Of a DNA stretch of 24,095 nucleotides, positions 15,440 through 23,539 are shown piece by piece. Position numbers and translations under genes: made by a program. Where the stretch lies: contig DASXIW010000014.1 in NCBI GenBank assembly GCA_036497785.1, positions 1 to 24,095 of the forward strand, written 5' to 3'. Positions within the stretch are counted from its first letter, which is position 1. Every line of letters starts with the position of its first letter. The notes under the pieces were generated by a model. The model saw only the letters and a list, made by a program, of their open reading frames with translations. It did not search any database and had not been told where the DNA came from. Source of the stretch: DASXIW01 sp036497785. GTDB taxonomy: Bacteria; Pseudomonadota; Alphaproteobacteria; Acetobacterales; Acetobacteraceae.

Positions 15440-16186
15440 TCAGGCGGCGGCGTCCACCTTCAACTCGCCCAGATAAGCCTCGCGGATCGCCGCATTCTCC
15501 CGCAACTCCGCCGCCGCCCCGGACAGCACCACCCGCCCGGTCTGCAGCACATAACCCCGGTGGGCGATGGACAAGGCCATGTTGGCGTTCTGCTCCACCA
15601 TGAAGATGGTGGTGCCCTGCCGGTTGATCTCCTGGATGATGTCGAACACCTGCTCCACATAAAGCGGCGACAAGCCCATCGACGGCTCATCCATGCAGAT
15701 CAGCCTGGGCCGCGCCATCAGCGCCCGCCCGATCGCCACCATCTGCTGCTCTCCGCCGGACAGCGTGCCGGCCACCTGGTTGCGCCGCTCCTTCACCCGC
15801 TTGAACAGGCTATAGACGCGTTCGAGGTCCTCATCGAACTGTGCGCCGCGCTTCTGCGTATAGGCGCCCATTTCCAGATTTTCATAGACCGTCATGCGCG
15901 GAAACAGCCGCCGCGCCTCCAGCACCGGCGCGATGCCGCGCCGCACCCGCTCGCTGGTCGGCAGCTTCTCGATCGCCTGCCCCTCGAAGATCACCGTGCC
16001 CGTCGCCGGCCGCACCACGCCCATGATGGTCTTCATCGTGGTCGATTTGCCGGACGCATTGCCGCCGAGCAGCGAGACGATCTCGCCCTTGCCGATGACG
16101 TAGTTCACATCCTTCAGTGCGTGCAGATCGCCATAATAGGTGTTGATCCCTTTGAATTCGAGCAGCAGCGATCCGTCATTCAACAT
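15440..16186 (-). CDS. livF: branched-chain amino-acid-type ABC ATPase LivF
   Basis: A 248-residue ATPase, the last gene of the liv-type operon. Walker A is GGNASGKST at residues 41-49, an uncommon variant of the usual GPNGAGKST but with the catalytic Gly-Lys-Ser/Thr intact. The Q-loop lies in VLEARRLFPRMTVYENLEMGAY, the signature is LSGGEQQMVAIGRAL, Walker B is LICMDEPSMGLSP and the H-loop is VEQNA, all typical of LivF. The ATG at 16186 is chosen over a GTG at 16216: it has a GGAG Shine-Dalgarno 8 bases upstream and overlaps the previous gene by only 11 bases. It should pair with the LivG domain of the fused protein. Confidence 0.93.
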   Translation of the reverse strand: MLNDGSLLLEFKGINTYYGDLHALKDVNYVIGKGEIVSLLGGNASGKSTTMKTIMGVVRPATGTVIFEGQAIEKLPTSERVRRGIAPVLEARRLFPRMTVYENLEMGAYTQKRGAQFDEDLERVYSLFKRVKERRNQVAGTLSGGEQQMVAIGRALMARPRLICMDEPSMGLSPLYVEQVFDIIQEINRQGTTIFMVEQNANMALSIAHRGYVLQTGRVVLSGAAAELRENAAIREAYLGELKVDAAA

Positions 16187-18281
16187 TGCTGCTCTCCGCG
16201 CCCAAAGCCTCCGCACCGACGGTCTCCGCGTGCTCGGATTCCGCGATGGCCTCGGCCTTCACCGCTTCGCGCACGGCGCGGCCCAGATACGCAGTCAGCA
16301 CCTGCTCGTTTCGGCGCACCTCTTCGGGCCGGCCCTCGGCGATCTTCTCGCCATGATCCAGCACCATCACCGTCTCGGCCAGGGTCGTCACCACATCCAG
16401 CTTGTGCTCGATCAGCAGAATGGTCAGGCCCAACTTGTGCAGGCTCTTGATCTGCTCTGCCAGTTCCAGCGTCTCGGCCGGGTTCATGCCGGCCGTGGGT
16501 TCGTCCAGCAGCAGGATCTTGGGGCGGGAGGCGAGCGCGCGCGCCACCTCGACACGGCGCCGATTGGCGTAAGACAGGCCGCTCACCACCTGATCCTTGC
16601 GCGGCGTCAGCCTGTTGCCGAACAGGCTGATAATGTCCGTCGCCCGTTTCAGCGCGCCGGCTTCCTCGGCATTGGTCGCGGGCGGGCGGAAGATCGCCGC
16701 GAAAGCCCCCGTGCGCAGCCGCGAATGCTGCCCGATCAGCACGTTTTCCAGCACAGTCAGGTTGGGAAACAGCCTGATGTTTTGAAAGGTGCGGGCGACG
16801 CCGCGATCCAGTATTTCATGCGGCGCCAGCCCCAGTATCTCCGCGCCATTCAGCCTGATACTCCCATCGGCATGCACCAGCCCGGTGATCGCATTGAACA
16901 GGGTGGATTTGCCCGAGCCGTTCGGCCCGATCACCGCCACCACCCCGCCGGCCGGCACGATGATGTCCACCTGGTTGAGCGCCGTCAGCCCACCGAACTT
17001 CACCGTCACGCCGCGCACTTCCAGCGCATTGCCAGCGCTGGGCTGCCATTTGGGCAGCTTTTCCAGATGCACGAAGCCGCCGCGCGTCACCTCGGCGTGC
17101 TGCGCCTCGAAATTCAGCAGCGGAGCGCGGCGCTTTGCCGGGATCACCCCCTCGCGCCGGAACAGCATCATCACCACCAGGATGATGCCAAAAATCAGGT
17201 CCATCGACGGCACCAGATCGAGATTGGAAAGGAAGCTGCTCCCGACCATGTCGCCCAGAGCGTTGATCCAGCCGGAGAAATCCTTAAGGAACCAGGATTG
17301 CAGCAATTGCAGTATGGCCGCCCCCAGCACCACGCCCCACACGCTGCCCATGCCGCCGAACACCACCATCACCAGGATCATGGTGGACACGGGAAAGCCG
17401 AACATCTCGGGCGTCGCGGTCTGCAGCTTGGCCACGAAGAACACGCCGGTCATGCCGGCGAAGGCCGCGCCGAAGGCAAACGCCAGCAGCTTGAAGCGCA
17501 CCAGGTTCACACCCATCGTGGCCGCCGCCGTCTCGTCCTCGCGCAGCGCCATCCAGGCCCGCCCGATCCGGCTGTCGCGCAGGCGGATGCTGATAAAAAT
17601 CAACAGCGCCACCATCGTCATGCCCACGTAGTAATAGGGCGTCGCATCCACGCCGAAGCTGGCGCCGAACAGGCTGGGCGCCTTCACGCCGTTCAAACCG
17701 GCAGCGCCGTTGGTGAGCGTGTCCGCATTGCGCGCCACGATCGGCACGATCTCGCCGAAACCCAGCGTCACGATCGCAAGATAGTCGCCGCGCAACCGCA
17801 ATGTCGGCGCCCCGAACAGCACGCCGAAAAATGCGGCCACAACCGCCGCGGTGGGCAAAGCCAGCCAGAACGACAAGGTGAAATGCACCAGATCCGGGCC
17901 GCCCTGGTTGATCTTCTCCACCAGCCCGATGGCGGCAAGCGGATTCCAGAACGAAGACCAGATCGGCATCACCTGAAAGCTGGTAAAAATGCCGTAATAA
18001 TACGCGCCTATGGCAAAGAATGCGGCATAGCCGAGATCCAGCAGCCCGGCGAAACCCACCACGATGTTCAGCCCCAGCGCCAGCGTGGCATAGGCCGCCG
18101 CATTGGCCATGCTGTCGATGTCGCCATCATTGTCGTGCACCAGCGGAAAGACGATGATGAAGGCGGTCAGCGCGAACAGCCCAAGCTGCTTGCGCTGGTT
18201 CACCGTCAAAGCCGCGAAGGGGCGCCCAACCCAGGCCTTGGTGGAAGCCAGCACAGCTTGCATGGGGCGCGCCTCGCTCAT
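16176..18281 (-). CDS. livMG: fused LivM permease-LivG ATPase
   Basis: A 701-residue single polypeptide joining two subunits that are usually separate. Residues 1 to about 385 are a LivM permease with many hydrophobic segments and the family blocks GDYLAIVTLGFGEI (165-178) and RAWMALREDETAAATMGVN (241-259). A linker of about 35 residues follows. Residues 420 to about 665 are a LivG ATPase: Walker A GPNGSGKST (452-460), Q-loop RTFQNIRLFPNLTVLENV, signature LSYANRRRVEVARAL, Walker B LLLDEPTAGMNP and H-loop IEHKL. An acidic tail of about 30 residues ends it. No stop or frameshift interrupts the frame, so the fusion looks genuine. The start overlaps the livH stop by 4 bases (ATGA). It fixes permease and ATPase at 1:1. 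The substrate class is branched-chain or other amphipathic amino acids, amides or related compounds. Confidence 0.94.
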   Translation of the reverse strand: MSEARPMQAVLASTKAWVGRPFAALTVNQRKQLGLFALTAFIIVFPLVHDNDGDIDSMANAAAYATLALGLNIVVGFAGLLDLGYAAFFAIGAYYYGIFTSFQVMPIWSSFWNPLAAIGLVEKINQGGPDLVHFTLSFWLALPTAAVVAAFFGVLFGAPTLRLRGDYLAIVTLGFGEIVPIVARNADTLTNGAAGLNGVKAPSLFGASFGVDATPYYYVGMTMVALLIFISIRLRDSRIGRAWMALREDETAAATMGVNLVRFKLLAFAFGAAFAGMTGVFFVAKLQTATPEMFGFPVSTMILVMVVFGGMGSVWGVVLGAAILQLLQSWFLKDFSGWINALGDMVGSSFLSNLDLVPSMDLIFGIILVVMMLFRREGVIPAKRRAPLLNFEAQHAEVTRGGFVHLEKLPKWQPSAGNALEVRGVTVKFGGLTALNQVDIIVPAGGVVAVIGPNGSGKSTLFNAITGLVHADGSIRLNGAEILGLAPHEILDRGVARTFQNIRLFPNLTVLENVLIGQHSRLRTGAFAAIFRPPATNAEEAGALKRATDIISLFGNRLTPRKDQVVSGLSYANRRRVEVARALASRPKILLLDEPTAGMNPAETLELAEQIKSLHKLGLTILLIEHKLDVVTTLAETVMVLDHGEKIAEGRPEEVRRNEQVLTAYLGRAVREAVKAEAIAESEHAETVGAEALGAESSNVE

Positions 18282-19234
18282 GATTTATTGGGGGCGACGC
18301 GGCCGAACAGTCCGGCCGGACGGAACACCAGCACCAGAACCAGGATCGAGAAGATGACAACATCGGTCCATTCGGTGGCGATCAACTGCCCGCCGGATGC
18401 CTCGATCAGACCGATGATGAGGCCGCCCACCATGGCGCCGGGCACGTTGCCGATGCCCCCCAGCACCGCCGCGGTGAACGCACGCAGCCCCGCATTGAAG
18501 CCGACGGCGGCGCCGGTGTAGTTGTAGTAAAGACCGAAGATCAATCCGCCGGCGCCGGCCAGGGCCGAACCCACAAAAAACGCCATCATCACGACGCGAT
18601 CGACCTCCACGCCCATCATGCGCGCCGCTTCCGGGTCCTGCGCCGTCGCACGCATCGCCTTGCCCATCCTGGTGAAGCCGACAAACCAGGTCAGCCCCCC
18701 CATCAACACGATGGCGATGATCCAGATCAGGATTTCCCGCAGCCGCAGCACGGCGCCGCCAATGGCGAACTGCACCGGCGGCAGCGGGTTCGGGAAGTTC
18801 TTCCCGTCCGCCCCCAGCGTCAGCAGGATCACGTTAAACAGCACGTAGGAGACGCCGATGCTGGTGATCATCGCCGCCGGCCCCTTCACGTGACGCACAC
18901 GCCGGAGCAGGAATCGCTCGATGCCCACCCCAAGCATGCCGGTGGTCATCATGGTCACGAAAAACGCCAGCGCGAGCGCCCCGATCAGCGGCAGGCCGGA
19001 CAGGATGACGGACTGTCCCTCAATGCCGAGCGCGTGCAGCACGAACAGCCCGATGAAGGATCCCACCATGAACACATTGAAGTGGGAAAAATTGATCAGT
19101 TCGAGAATGCCGTAGACCAGGGTGAACCCGAGGGCGAGCAACGCGTACATCGCCCCCAGGCTCAACCCGTTAATGGCCTGCTGCAGGACCAGATCGCCTG
19201 CCGTCATCGAACGAACAGCCTTGTGCAAGCCCAT
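18278..19234 (-). CDS. livH: branched-chain amino-acid-type ABC permease LivH
   Basis: An inner-membrane permease of 318 residues from the ATG at 19234, or 309 from a second ATG at 19207. Neither has a convincing Shine-Dalgarno, and the shorter one begins closer to the usual LivH start. The family block QQAINGLSLGAMYALLALGFTL opens the hydrophobic core, followed by NFSHFNVFMVGSF. The coupling segment is MRATAQDPEAARMMGVEVDRV, and the late block AFTAAVLGGIGNVPGAMVGG is diagnostic. It lies 47 bases after livK and overlaps livMG by 4 bases. It forms the channel with the LivM part of the fused protein. Confidence 0.93.
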   Translation of the reverse strand: MGLHKAVRSMTAGDLVLQQAINGLSLGAMYALLALGFTLVYGILELINFSHFNVFMVGSFIGLFVLHALGIEGQSVILSGLPLIGALALAFFVTMMTTGMLGVGIERFLLRRVRHVKGPAAMITSIGVSYVLFNVILLTLGADGKNFPNPLPPVQFAIGGAVLRLREILIWIIAIVLMGGLTWFVGFTRMGKAMRATAQDPEAARMMGVEVDRVVMMAFFVGSALAGAGGLIFGLYYNYTGAAVGFNAGLRAFTAAVLGGIGNVPGAMVGGLIIGLIEASGGQLIATEWTDVVIFSILVLVLVFRPAGLFGRVAPNKS

Positions 19235-19281
19235 GCGAAAGTCGAGGATCTGGTCAAAGCCTTCGCCCTTCTCGAATGAGT

Positions 19282-20520
19282 TCAGACCGTCGGCGCGACA
19301 CCGACGTATTTATATTGCGACGCCGGATCATCGAGCGGCCCGTCGCTGTTCTTCTTGATCTGGAAAACGCTGATGACCTTGTTCTTCAGATCGCCATTGG
19401 CATCGAACTCGACAGGCCCCTGCAGCGTGTCCACCTTCGCCGCGTGGATGGCGTCGCGCACGTTCTCGCGCGTGATCGGCTTGCCCGCCGTCTTCAGGCT
19501 TTTCACCGCGCCGATGATGACCAGTGCTGCGTCATAGCTGGTCACGGTGTAATCGTCCGGCCCCATCTTGTATTTTTCCGAATAGGCCTTGCTCCATTTG
19601 GCGAGTTTGGGGTCGTCCACCACATGCGGGCTGGCCTGCGTAGCATACCAGCCCTCCACCGCCGGGAAGCCCGCGCCGGTCAGCATGTCGGCGCCGAACA
19701 TGCCGTCGCCGCCAGCCTTGATCACGTTCGGGATGATGTCATAGCCCTGCTTGGCCAGCTTGATGCCGGCCTGCCCCACGCCGCCGTAATACACCGCATC
19801 CGGGTTCAGTGATTTGATCTTCGTCAGAATAGCCGAATAATCGGCGGCCTTCGGATCGAGCTTGTCGCGCCCCAGCACCTTGATGCCTTTTTTCTCCGCC
19901 TGGGCCTGAAAGGCATCCGCGAGACCCACGCCATAGGCGCCGGAATCATCCAGCACGTAGATCGTCTTCACCTTCAGCGTCCCGGCCATGTAGTTGGCCA
20001 TGTTCGGCCCCTGATAGGCATCGGTCGCCACGGTGCGGAAATAGACCGGCTTGCCATTCGGAATATACTGCGCCGCGAATTTCGGATCGGTGATGTCGGG
20101 GTTGGTCGAAGCCGGCGTGATGGTCGCGAGACTGCCCGCGCTCAGAATGGGCGACATGGCCTTGCCCACGCCGGACATTTGTGGCCCCACGCTCGCCATG
20201 ATCTGCTTGTCGGAGACCATCTTGCGCGCATTGGTGGCACCCTGCGCCGGATCGTACTGGCCGGCGGTCGCGGTGCCGTCATCGAACTTCTCATATTCGA
20301 ATTTCACGCCCGGCACCGTCTTCGCGGCGTTGGCCCCGTCAATCGCCATCATCGCACCCTGCGCGGCGCGCACGGCCGCGGTGGCGTCGGCACCGGTGAA
20401 CGACATCTCCAGCGCGATCTTGACGACCTGATCGGCCGCCTCGGCGCTGTGGGAGGCGCCGAGCGCCGCGGTGGCCGCGACCCCGGCAACGGCTTTGAAT
20501 GTGGAACGACGCGTCAGCAT
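19282..20520 (-). CDS. livK: branched-chain amino-acid-type binding protein LivK
   Basis: A 412-residue periplasmic binding protein. The N-terminus MLTRRSTFKAVAGVAATAAL ends in AEAAD and resembles a Tat-type signal peptide with twin Arg and a hydrophobic stretch. The mature protein starts VKIALEMSFTG and has the ligand-domain blocks GPQMSGVGKAMSPILSAG (about 151-168), TITPASTNPDIT and IYVLDDSGAYGVGLADAF, as in LivJ/LivK-like (Peripla_BP_6) proteins. Ligands of the family include Leu/Ile/Val, other amino acids, amides and aromatic acids; the sequence does not look like the urea-binding UrtA. The start has an AAGGAGAC Shine-Dalgarno. A sigma-54 promoter lies 160-175 bases upstream. It is the first gene of livK-livH-livMG-livF. 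Confidence 0.93.
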   Translation of the reverse strand: MLTRRSTFKAVAGVAATAALGASHSAEAADQVVKIALEMSFTGADATAAVRAAQGAMMAIDGANAAKTVPGVKFEYEKFDDGTATAGQYDPAQGATNARKMVSDKQIMASVGPQMSGVGKAMSPILSAGSLATITPASTNPDITDPKFAAQYIPNGKPVYFRTVATDAYQGPNMANYMAGTLKVKTIYVLDDSGAYGVGLADAFQAQAEKKGIKVLGRDKLDPKAADYSAILTKIKSLNPDAVYYGGVGQAGIKLAKQGYDIIPNVIKAGGDGMFGADMLTGAGFPAVEGWYATQASPHVVDDPKLAKWSKAYSEKYKMGPDDYTVTSYDAALVIIGAVKSLKTAGKPITRENVRDAIHAAKVDTLQGPVEFDANGDLKNKVISVFQIKKNSDGPLDDPASQYKYVGVAPTV

Positions 20521-20609
20521 GCTGTCAGTCTCCTTGAGATGAAGCCCGTTTTCGCGGAACGGCGGGTTGCCGGCCGCATCAGCAAAGGCGGCAGCGGGGC
20601 GCTTGGCCC

Positions 20610-20631
20610 GCATGCGGTCGCCACCGCATGC
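20610..20631 (-). promoter_or_regulatory. hairpin in the livK mRNA leader
   Basis: GCATGCGG and CCGCATGC are perfect 8-base arms around a 6-base loop. If transcription starts near 20668 from the sigma-54 site, the hairpin lies about 38-59 bases into a leader of about 148 bases. No U-tract follows, so it is not an obvious attenuator. It could be an operator or an mRNA-stability element. Confidence 0.4.
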
Positions 20632-20678
20632 CTCGAAAGCAACCCTGCATCGCGCGTCGCGCAGAGGCAAGCATGAAC

Positions 20679-20694
20679 TGCAAATGCCGTGCCA
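20679..20694 (-). promoter_or_regulatory. sigma-54 (-24/-12) promoter of the liv operon
   Basis: On the minus strand the site reads TGGCACGGCATTTGCA, matching every specified position of the consensus TGGCACG-N4-TTGCW. GG and GC are separated by exactly 10 bases. The predicted start of transcription is near 20668, giving a leader of about 148 bases before the livK ATG. Sigma-54 promoters need an activator such as NtrC, which would connect this importer to nitrogen limitation. No regulator gene is in the window. Confidence 0.75.
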
Positions 20695-20705
20695 TTGTAC
20701 TCTGG

Positions 20706-20740
20706 TTGCGGCGGCCGGACGAGGTTTCCGGCCACCGCAA
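20706..20740. repeat. 13-bp inverted repeat between liv promoter and ABC-F gene
   Basis: TTGCGGCGGCCGG and CCGGCCACCGCAA pair at 12 of 13 positions around a 9-base loop. The repeat begins 11 bases beyond the -24 element of the liv promoter and ends 20 bases before the ABC-F start codon. It may be an operator for either gene, or a hairpin in the ABC-F leader that influences its translation. Intrinsic termination is unlikely as no T-run follows. Confidence 0.45.
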
Positions 20741-20760
20741 AGCTGGGTAGAACCCCGGCT

Positions 20761-22572
20761 ATGGCCCCACCTCTCCTGACGCTGCAAAACATCCGCCTCA
20801 CTTTGGGCACCACCGCCCTGCTCGACGGTGCCGAAATTTCGGTCTCGCCCGGGGAAAAACTATGCCTGGTCGGCCGCAATGGCTCGGGAAAATCCACATT
20901 GCTCAAGATTGCGGCAGGACTGCTGCCCAGTGATGCCGGCACCCGCTTCGTCCAGCCCGGCGCCACCGTCCGATATTTGCCGCAGGAGCCGGATCTCACC
21001 GGCTTCCCCACCACCCGCGCCTATGTCGATGCCGGCCTTGGCCCGGGCGACGACCCGTACCGCGCCACTTATCTGCTCGATCAGCTCGGCCTGACCGGCG
21101 AGGAAGACCCCGCCGTGCTCTCCGGCGGCGAGGCCCGCCGGGCCGCCCTTGCGCGCACCCTCGCCCCCTCGCCCGACATCCTGCTGCTGGACGAGCCGAC
21201 CAACCATCTCGATCTGCCAGCCATCGCCTGGCTCGAATCCGAACTCGCCTCGCTCCGCTCCGCCATGGTGCTCATCAGCCATGATCGCCGCCTGCTCGAA
21301 TCCCTCTCGCGGGCCATCGTCTGGCTTGACCGCGGCGCCGCCCGGCGCATCGATCGCGGCTTCGCCCATTTCGAGGCATGGCGCGACGAAGTGCTGGAAC
21401 AGGAGGAGCGCGACCGCCACAAACTCGGCCGCAAGCTGGCGATGGAGGAGGACTGGCTGCGCTACGGCGTCACCGCGCGGCGCAAGCGCAACGTCAAGCG
21501 CCTTGCCGGCCTGCACGATCTGCGCGCCCAGCGCCGCCAGCAACGCGCCGCCACTGCCGGCACCGGCCTGAAACTCGCCGCCGCCGATGCCGCAATTTCC
21601 GGCAAACTCGTCGCCGTCGCCGAGAATGTCAGCCTCTCCTACGGCGACCGTCCGATCATCAGAGGTCTCACCACCCGCATCCTGCGCGGCGACCGCGTCG
21701 GCATAGTCGGCCCCAACGGCGCCGGCAAAACCACCCTGCTGTCGCTGCTCACCGGCAAGCTCCTTCCCGATTCCGGCGCCATCCAGCTCGGCGCCTCTCT
21801 GGAGATGGTCTCGCTCGACCAGCGCCGCGAAAGCCTCGACCCGAACGCCACCCTGGCCGACACGCTCACCGGCGGCCGCGGCGACACCGTCACGGTGAAC
21901 GGCCAGCAGAAACACGTCATCGGCTACATCAAAGACTTCCTGTTCGCCCCCGAACAGGCCCGCACCCCCGTGGGCGTGCTGTCCGGCGGCGAGCGCGGCC
22001 GCCTCACCCTCGCCGTCGCCCTCGCGCGGCCCAGCAACCTGCTGGTGCTGGACGAACCCACCAACGACCTCGATCTCGAAACGCTGGAGCTATTGCAGGA
22101 ATTGCTGGCCGACTATCCCGGCACCGTCCTGCTGGTCAGCCACGACCGCGACTTCCTCGACCGCGTCTGCACCAGCGTCATCAACGCGGAGGGCGATGGC
22201 GTCTGGATCGACTATGCCGGCGGTTATTCGGACATGGAAACCCAACGCGCCGCCAGGCCCGATGCGCCGCCGCCTCCGGCCCCGACCACCCGCGAAAAAG
22301 CCCCGCTGGCCAAGGTTGCCGGCCCGCCCGCGCGCAAAATGTCCTTCAAGGAAAAACACGCTCTGGAGACGCTGCCGGCGCGCATGGACGCGCTGCGCCG
22401 CGACATCGCCAAATTCCAGCGCATCCTCGCCGATCCCGACCTCTACACCCGCGACCCCAAGGGCTTCGAACGCGCCACCGCCGCGCTAACCGCCGCCGAG
22501 GCGGAGCTCGCCCAGGCCGAGGAGCGCTGGCTGGAACTGGAAATCCAGCGCGAGGCGGCGGCAGCGCGATGA
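20761..22572 (+). CDS. uup: ABC-F ATPase, Uup-type
   Basis: A 603-residue cytoplasmic protein with two ABC domains and no membrane segments, the ABC-F plan; such proteins act on ribosomes. The first domain has Walker A GRNGSGKST (38-46), signature LSGGEARRAALARTL and Walker B LLLDEPTNHLD. An inter-domain linker (about 225-275) is rich in Arg/Lys, with RRKRNVKRLAGLHDLRAQRR as in Uup. The second domain has Walker A GPNGAGKTT (about 316-324), signature LSGGERGRLTLAVAL and Walker B LVLDEPTNDLD. A C-terminal domain (about 545-603) is rich in charged residues and Ala and looks like the coiled coil of Uup. The first Walker B ends in DEPTNHLD and the second in DEPTNDLD, both standard. The Shine-Dalgarno before 20761 is weak. 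It is divergent from livK and convergent with mobA. Uup is implicated in ribosome function and transposon excision in other bacteria. Confidence 0.9.
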   Translation: MAPPLLTLQNIRLTLGTTALLDGAEISVSPGEKLCLVGRNGSGKSTLLKIAAGLLPSDAGTRFVQPGATVRYLPQEPDLTGFPTTRAYVDAGLGPGDDPYRATYLLDQLGLTGEEDPAVLSGGEARRAALARTLAPSPDILLLDEPTNHLDLPAIAWLESELASLRSAMVLISHDRRLLESLSRAIVWLDRGAARRIDRGFAHFEAWRDEVLEQEERDRHKLGRKLAMEEDWLRYGVTARRKRNVKRLAGLHDLRAQRRQQRAATAGTGLKLAAADAAISGKLVAVAENVSLSYGDRPIIRGLTTRILRGDRVGIVGPNGAGKTTLLSLLTGKLLPDSGAIQLGASLEMVSLDQRRESLDPNATLADTLTGGRGDTVTVNGQQKHVIGYIKDFLFAPEQARTPVGVLSGGERGRLTLAVALARPSNLLVLDEPTNDLDLETLELLQELLADYPGTVLLVSHDRDFLDRVCTSVINAEGDGVWIDYAGGYSDMETQRAARPDAPPPPAPTTREKAPLAKVAGPPARKMSFKEKHALETLPARMDALRRDIAKFQRILADPDLYTRDPKGFERATAALTAAEAELAQAEERWLELEIQREAAAAR

Positions 22573-22584
22573 CGATGAGAGCCG

Positions 22585-23208
22585 CTACCGCACGCTGAAC
22601 AGCGCCTCCGCCCGCAGCAAATCCTCCGGCGTGTTCACGTTGAAAAACGGATCGCCCCAGTCCGGGTCACGCGCGAACGCAACCTCGGCCATGCCCTGCG
22701 CCAGCACGAACGCCATCACCCGCCGCTGATCGGCCCGCAGCGCCGCCTCCAGCGCATCCGCCAACTCCACCCGCCACAGCGCCGCCACCGGATGCACCCG
22801 CCCGCCGGAGGCCGCGCAGGCAATCGGCACCCCGGCCGCCGCCCGCGCCGCCATCAGCCGTGCGGCCAGATCATCGGGTAGAAACGGCGTGTCGCCAGGC
22901 ACGCTCACCACATATCCGGCCTGCGGATGCGCGTGCTGCGCCCATCGCATCCCGGCCAGCACGCCGGCCAGCGGGCCCGGAAAATCCGCCAGCGTATCCG
23001 CCACCACCGGCAGCCGATACGGGGCGAACCGCGCCGGGTCGCCATTCGCGTTCAGCGCCATCCCGCGCACCTGCGGCCGCAACCGCGCCAGCGTATGGTC
23101 CAGCAGCGTCCGCCCGCCCAGCAGCCGCAGCGGCTTGTCGCCCCCGCCCATCCGCCGCGCCAGCCCACCGGCCAGCACAATGCCCACCGGCAGATCATCT
23201 CCCTGCAT
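22585..23208 (-). CDS. mobA: molybdenum cofactor guanylyltransferase MobA
   Basis: A 207-residue cytoplasmic nucleotidyltransferase that attaches GMP to molybdopterin, giving the guanine-dinucleotide form of the cofactor used by DMSO-reductase-family enzymes and formate dehydrogenases. The GTP-binding motif LAGGLARRMGGGDK is at residues 12-25. The block DTLADFPGPLAGVLAGM (about 76-92) and the metal-binding Asp of VPGDTPFL are clear. HPVAALWR and the PFFNVNTPEDL end block are also family features. The ATG at 23208 has a GGAGG 6 bases upstream; an in-frame start 27 bases earlier is unsupported. It is convergent with the ABC-F gene, with only 12 bases between the stops. Confidence 0.93.
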   Translation of the reverse strand: MQGDDLPVGIVLAGGLARRMGGGDKPLRLLGGRTLLDHTLARLRPQVRGMALNANGDPARFAPYRLPVVADTLADFPGPLAGVLAGMRWAQHAHPQAGYVVSVPGDTPFLPDDLAARLMAARAAAGVPIACAASGGRVHPVAALWRVELADALEAALRADQRRVMAFVLAQGMAEVAFARDPDWGDPFFNVNTPEDLLRAEALFSVR

Positions 23209-23539
23209 TCGCGCCTCCAGCCTACCCAGCCGCAACTACCCGGCCGCCCGGCGGATCAGGCTTGCTCGCCGTGCGAACGAGGCAGAAACCGCTCGTAACA
23301 CAACAGCGTCAGACAACAGGCTGAACATGCCACAATCGTAACATACGGCCCTGCCCATCCGAACAACATAATAATGTTACTTTATAACATCTATTCATCG
23401 AATCCCACTCTCATAGACGTAATCTCCGCACCGTAACTATCACGCTGTCAAATTCACGTTATTGTTCATGCAAAAAAAACCCGGTATTTCACAAATAGGT
23501 TAGCTATCACGTAAACCGCGAAAATTAATCTTGCCGGCG
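23209..23539. other. 331-bp AT-rich divergent intergenic region
   Basis: This region lies between mobA (-) and the glycoside-hydrolase-like gene (+). From about 23330 to 23535 the base composition falls sharply to AT-rich, unlike the rest of the window. It contains an A8 run near 23471-23478. It has repeated CGTAAC-type words (near 23294, 23337 and 23431) and a small perfect inverted repeat ATGTTA-CTTTA-TAACAT at 23374-23390. I see no coding frame. It probably holds promoter and regulator sites for the gene at 23540. No clear -35/-10 pair could be chosen. Confidence 0.5.
23374..23390. repeat. short AT-rich inverted repeat
   Basis: ATGTTA and TAACAT are 6-base perfect arms around CTTTA. An additional GTAACAT lies about 36 bases upstream (from 23338), so the TAACAT word occurs three times in about 50 bases in one or other orientation. 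This may be a cluster of regulator sites, or simply AT-rich sequence. Confidence 0.3.

Noticed and set aside
15427..15441. Hairpin GACCC-ACAGG-GGGTC between cytochrome b561 and livF as a terminator
   Set aside because: It has only 5 base pairs, no U-tract, and overlaps the livF stop codon. It is too weak to call.
16140..18521. Very long open frame (793 codons) on the plus strand across the livMG gene
   Set aside because: It is the antisense shadow of the fused LivM-LivG gene in GC-rich DNA. Its product is His/Gln/Arg-rich without any recognisable domain.
20806..20832. GGCACC...GGTGCC inverted repeat upstream of the liv sigma-54 promoter as an NtrC enhancer site
   Set aside because: The 15-base spacer between half-sites is too long for a classical NtrC site, and the sequence is ABC-F coding DNA.
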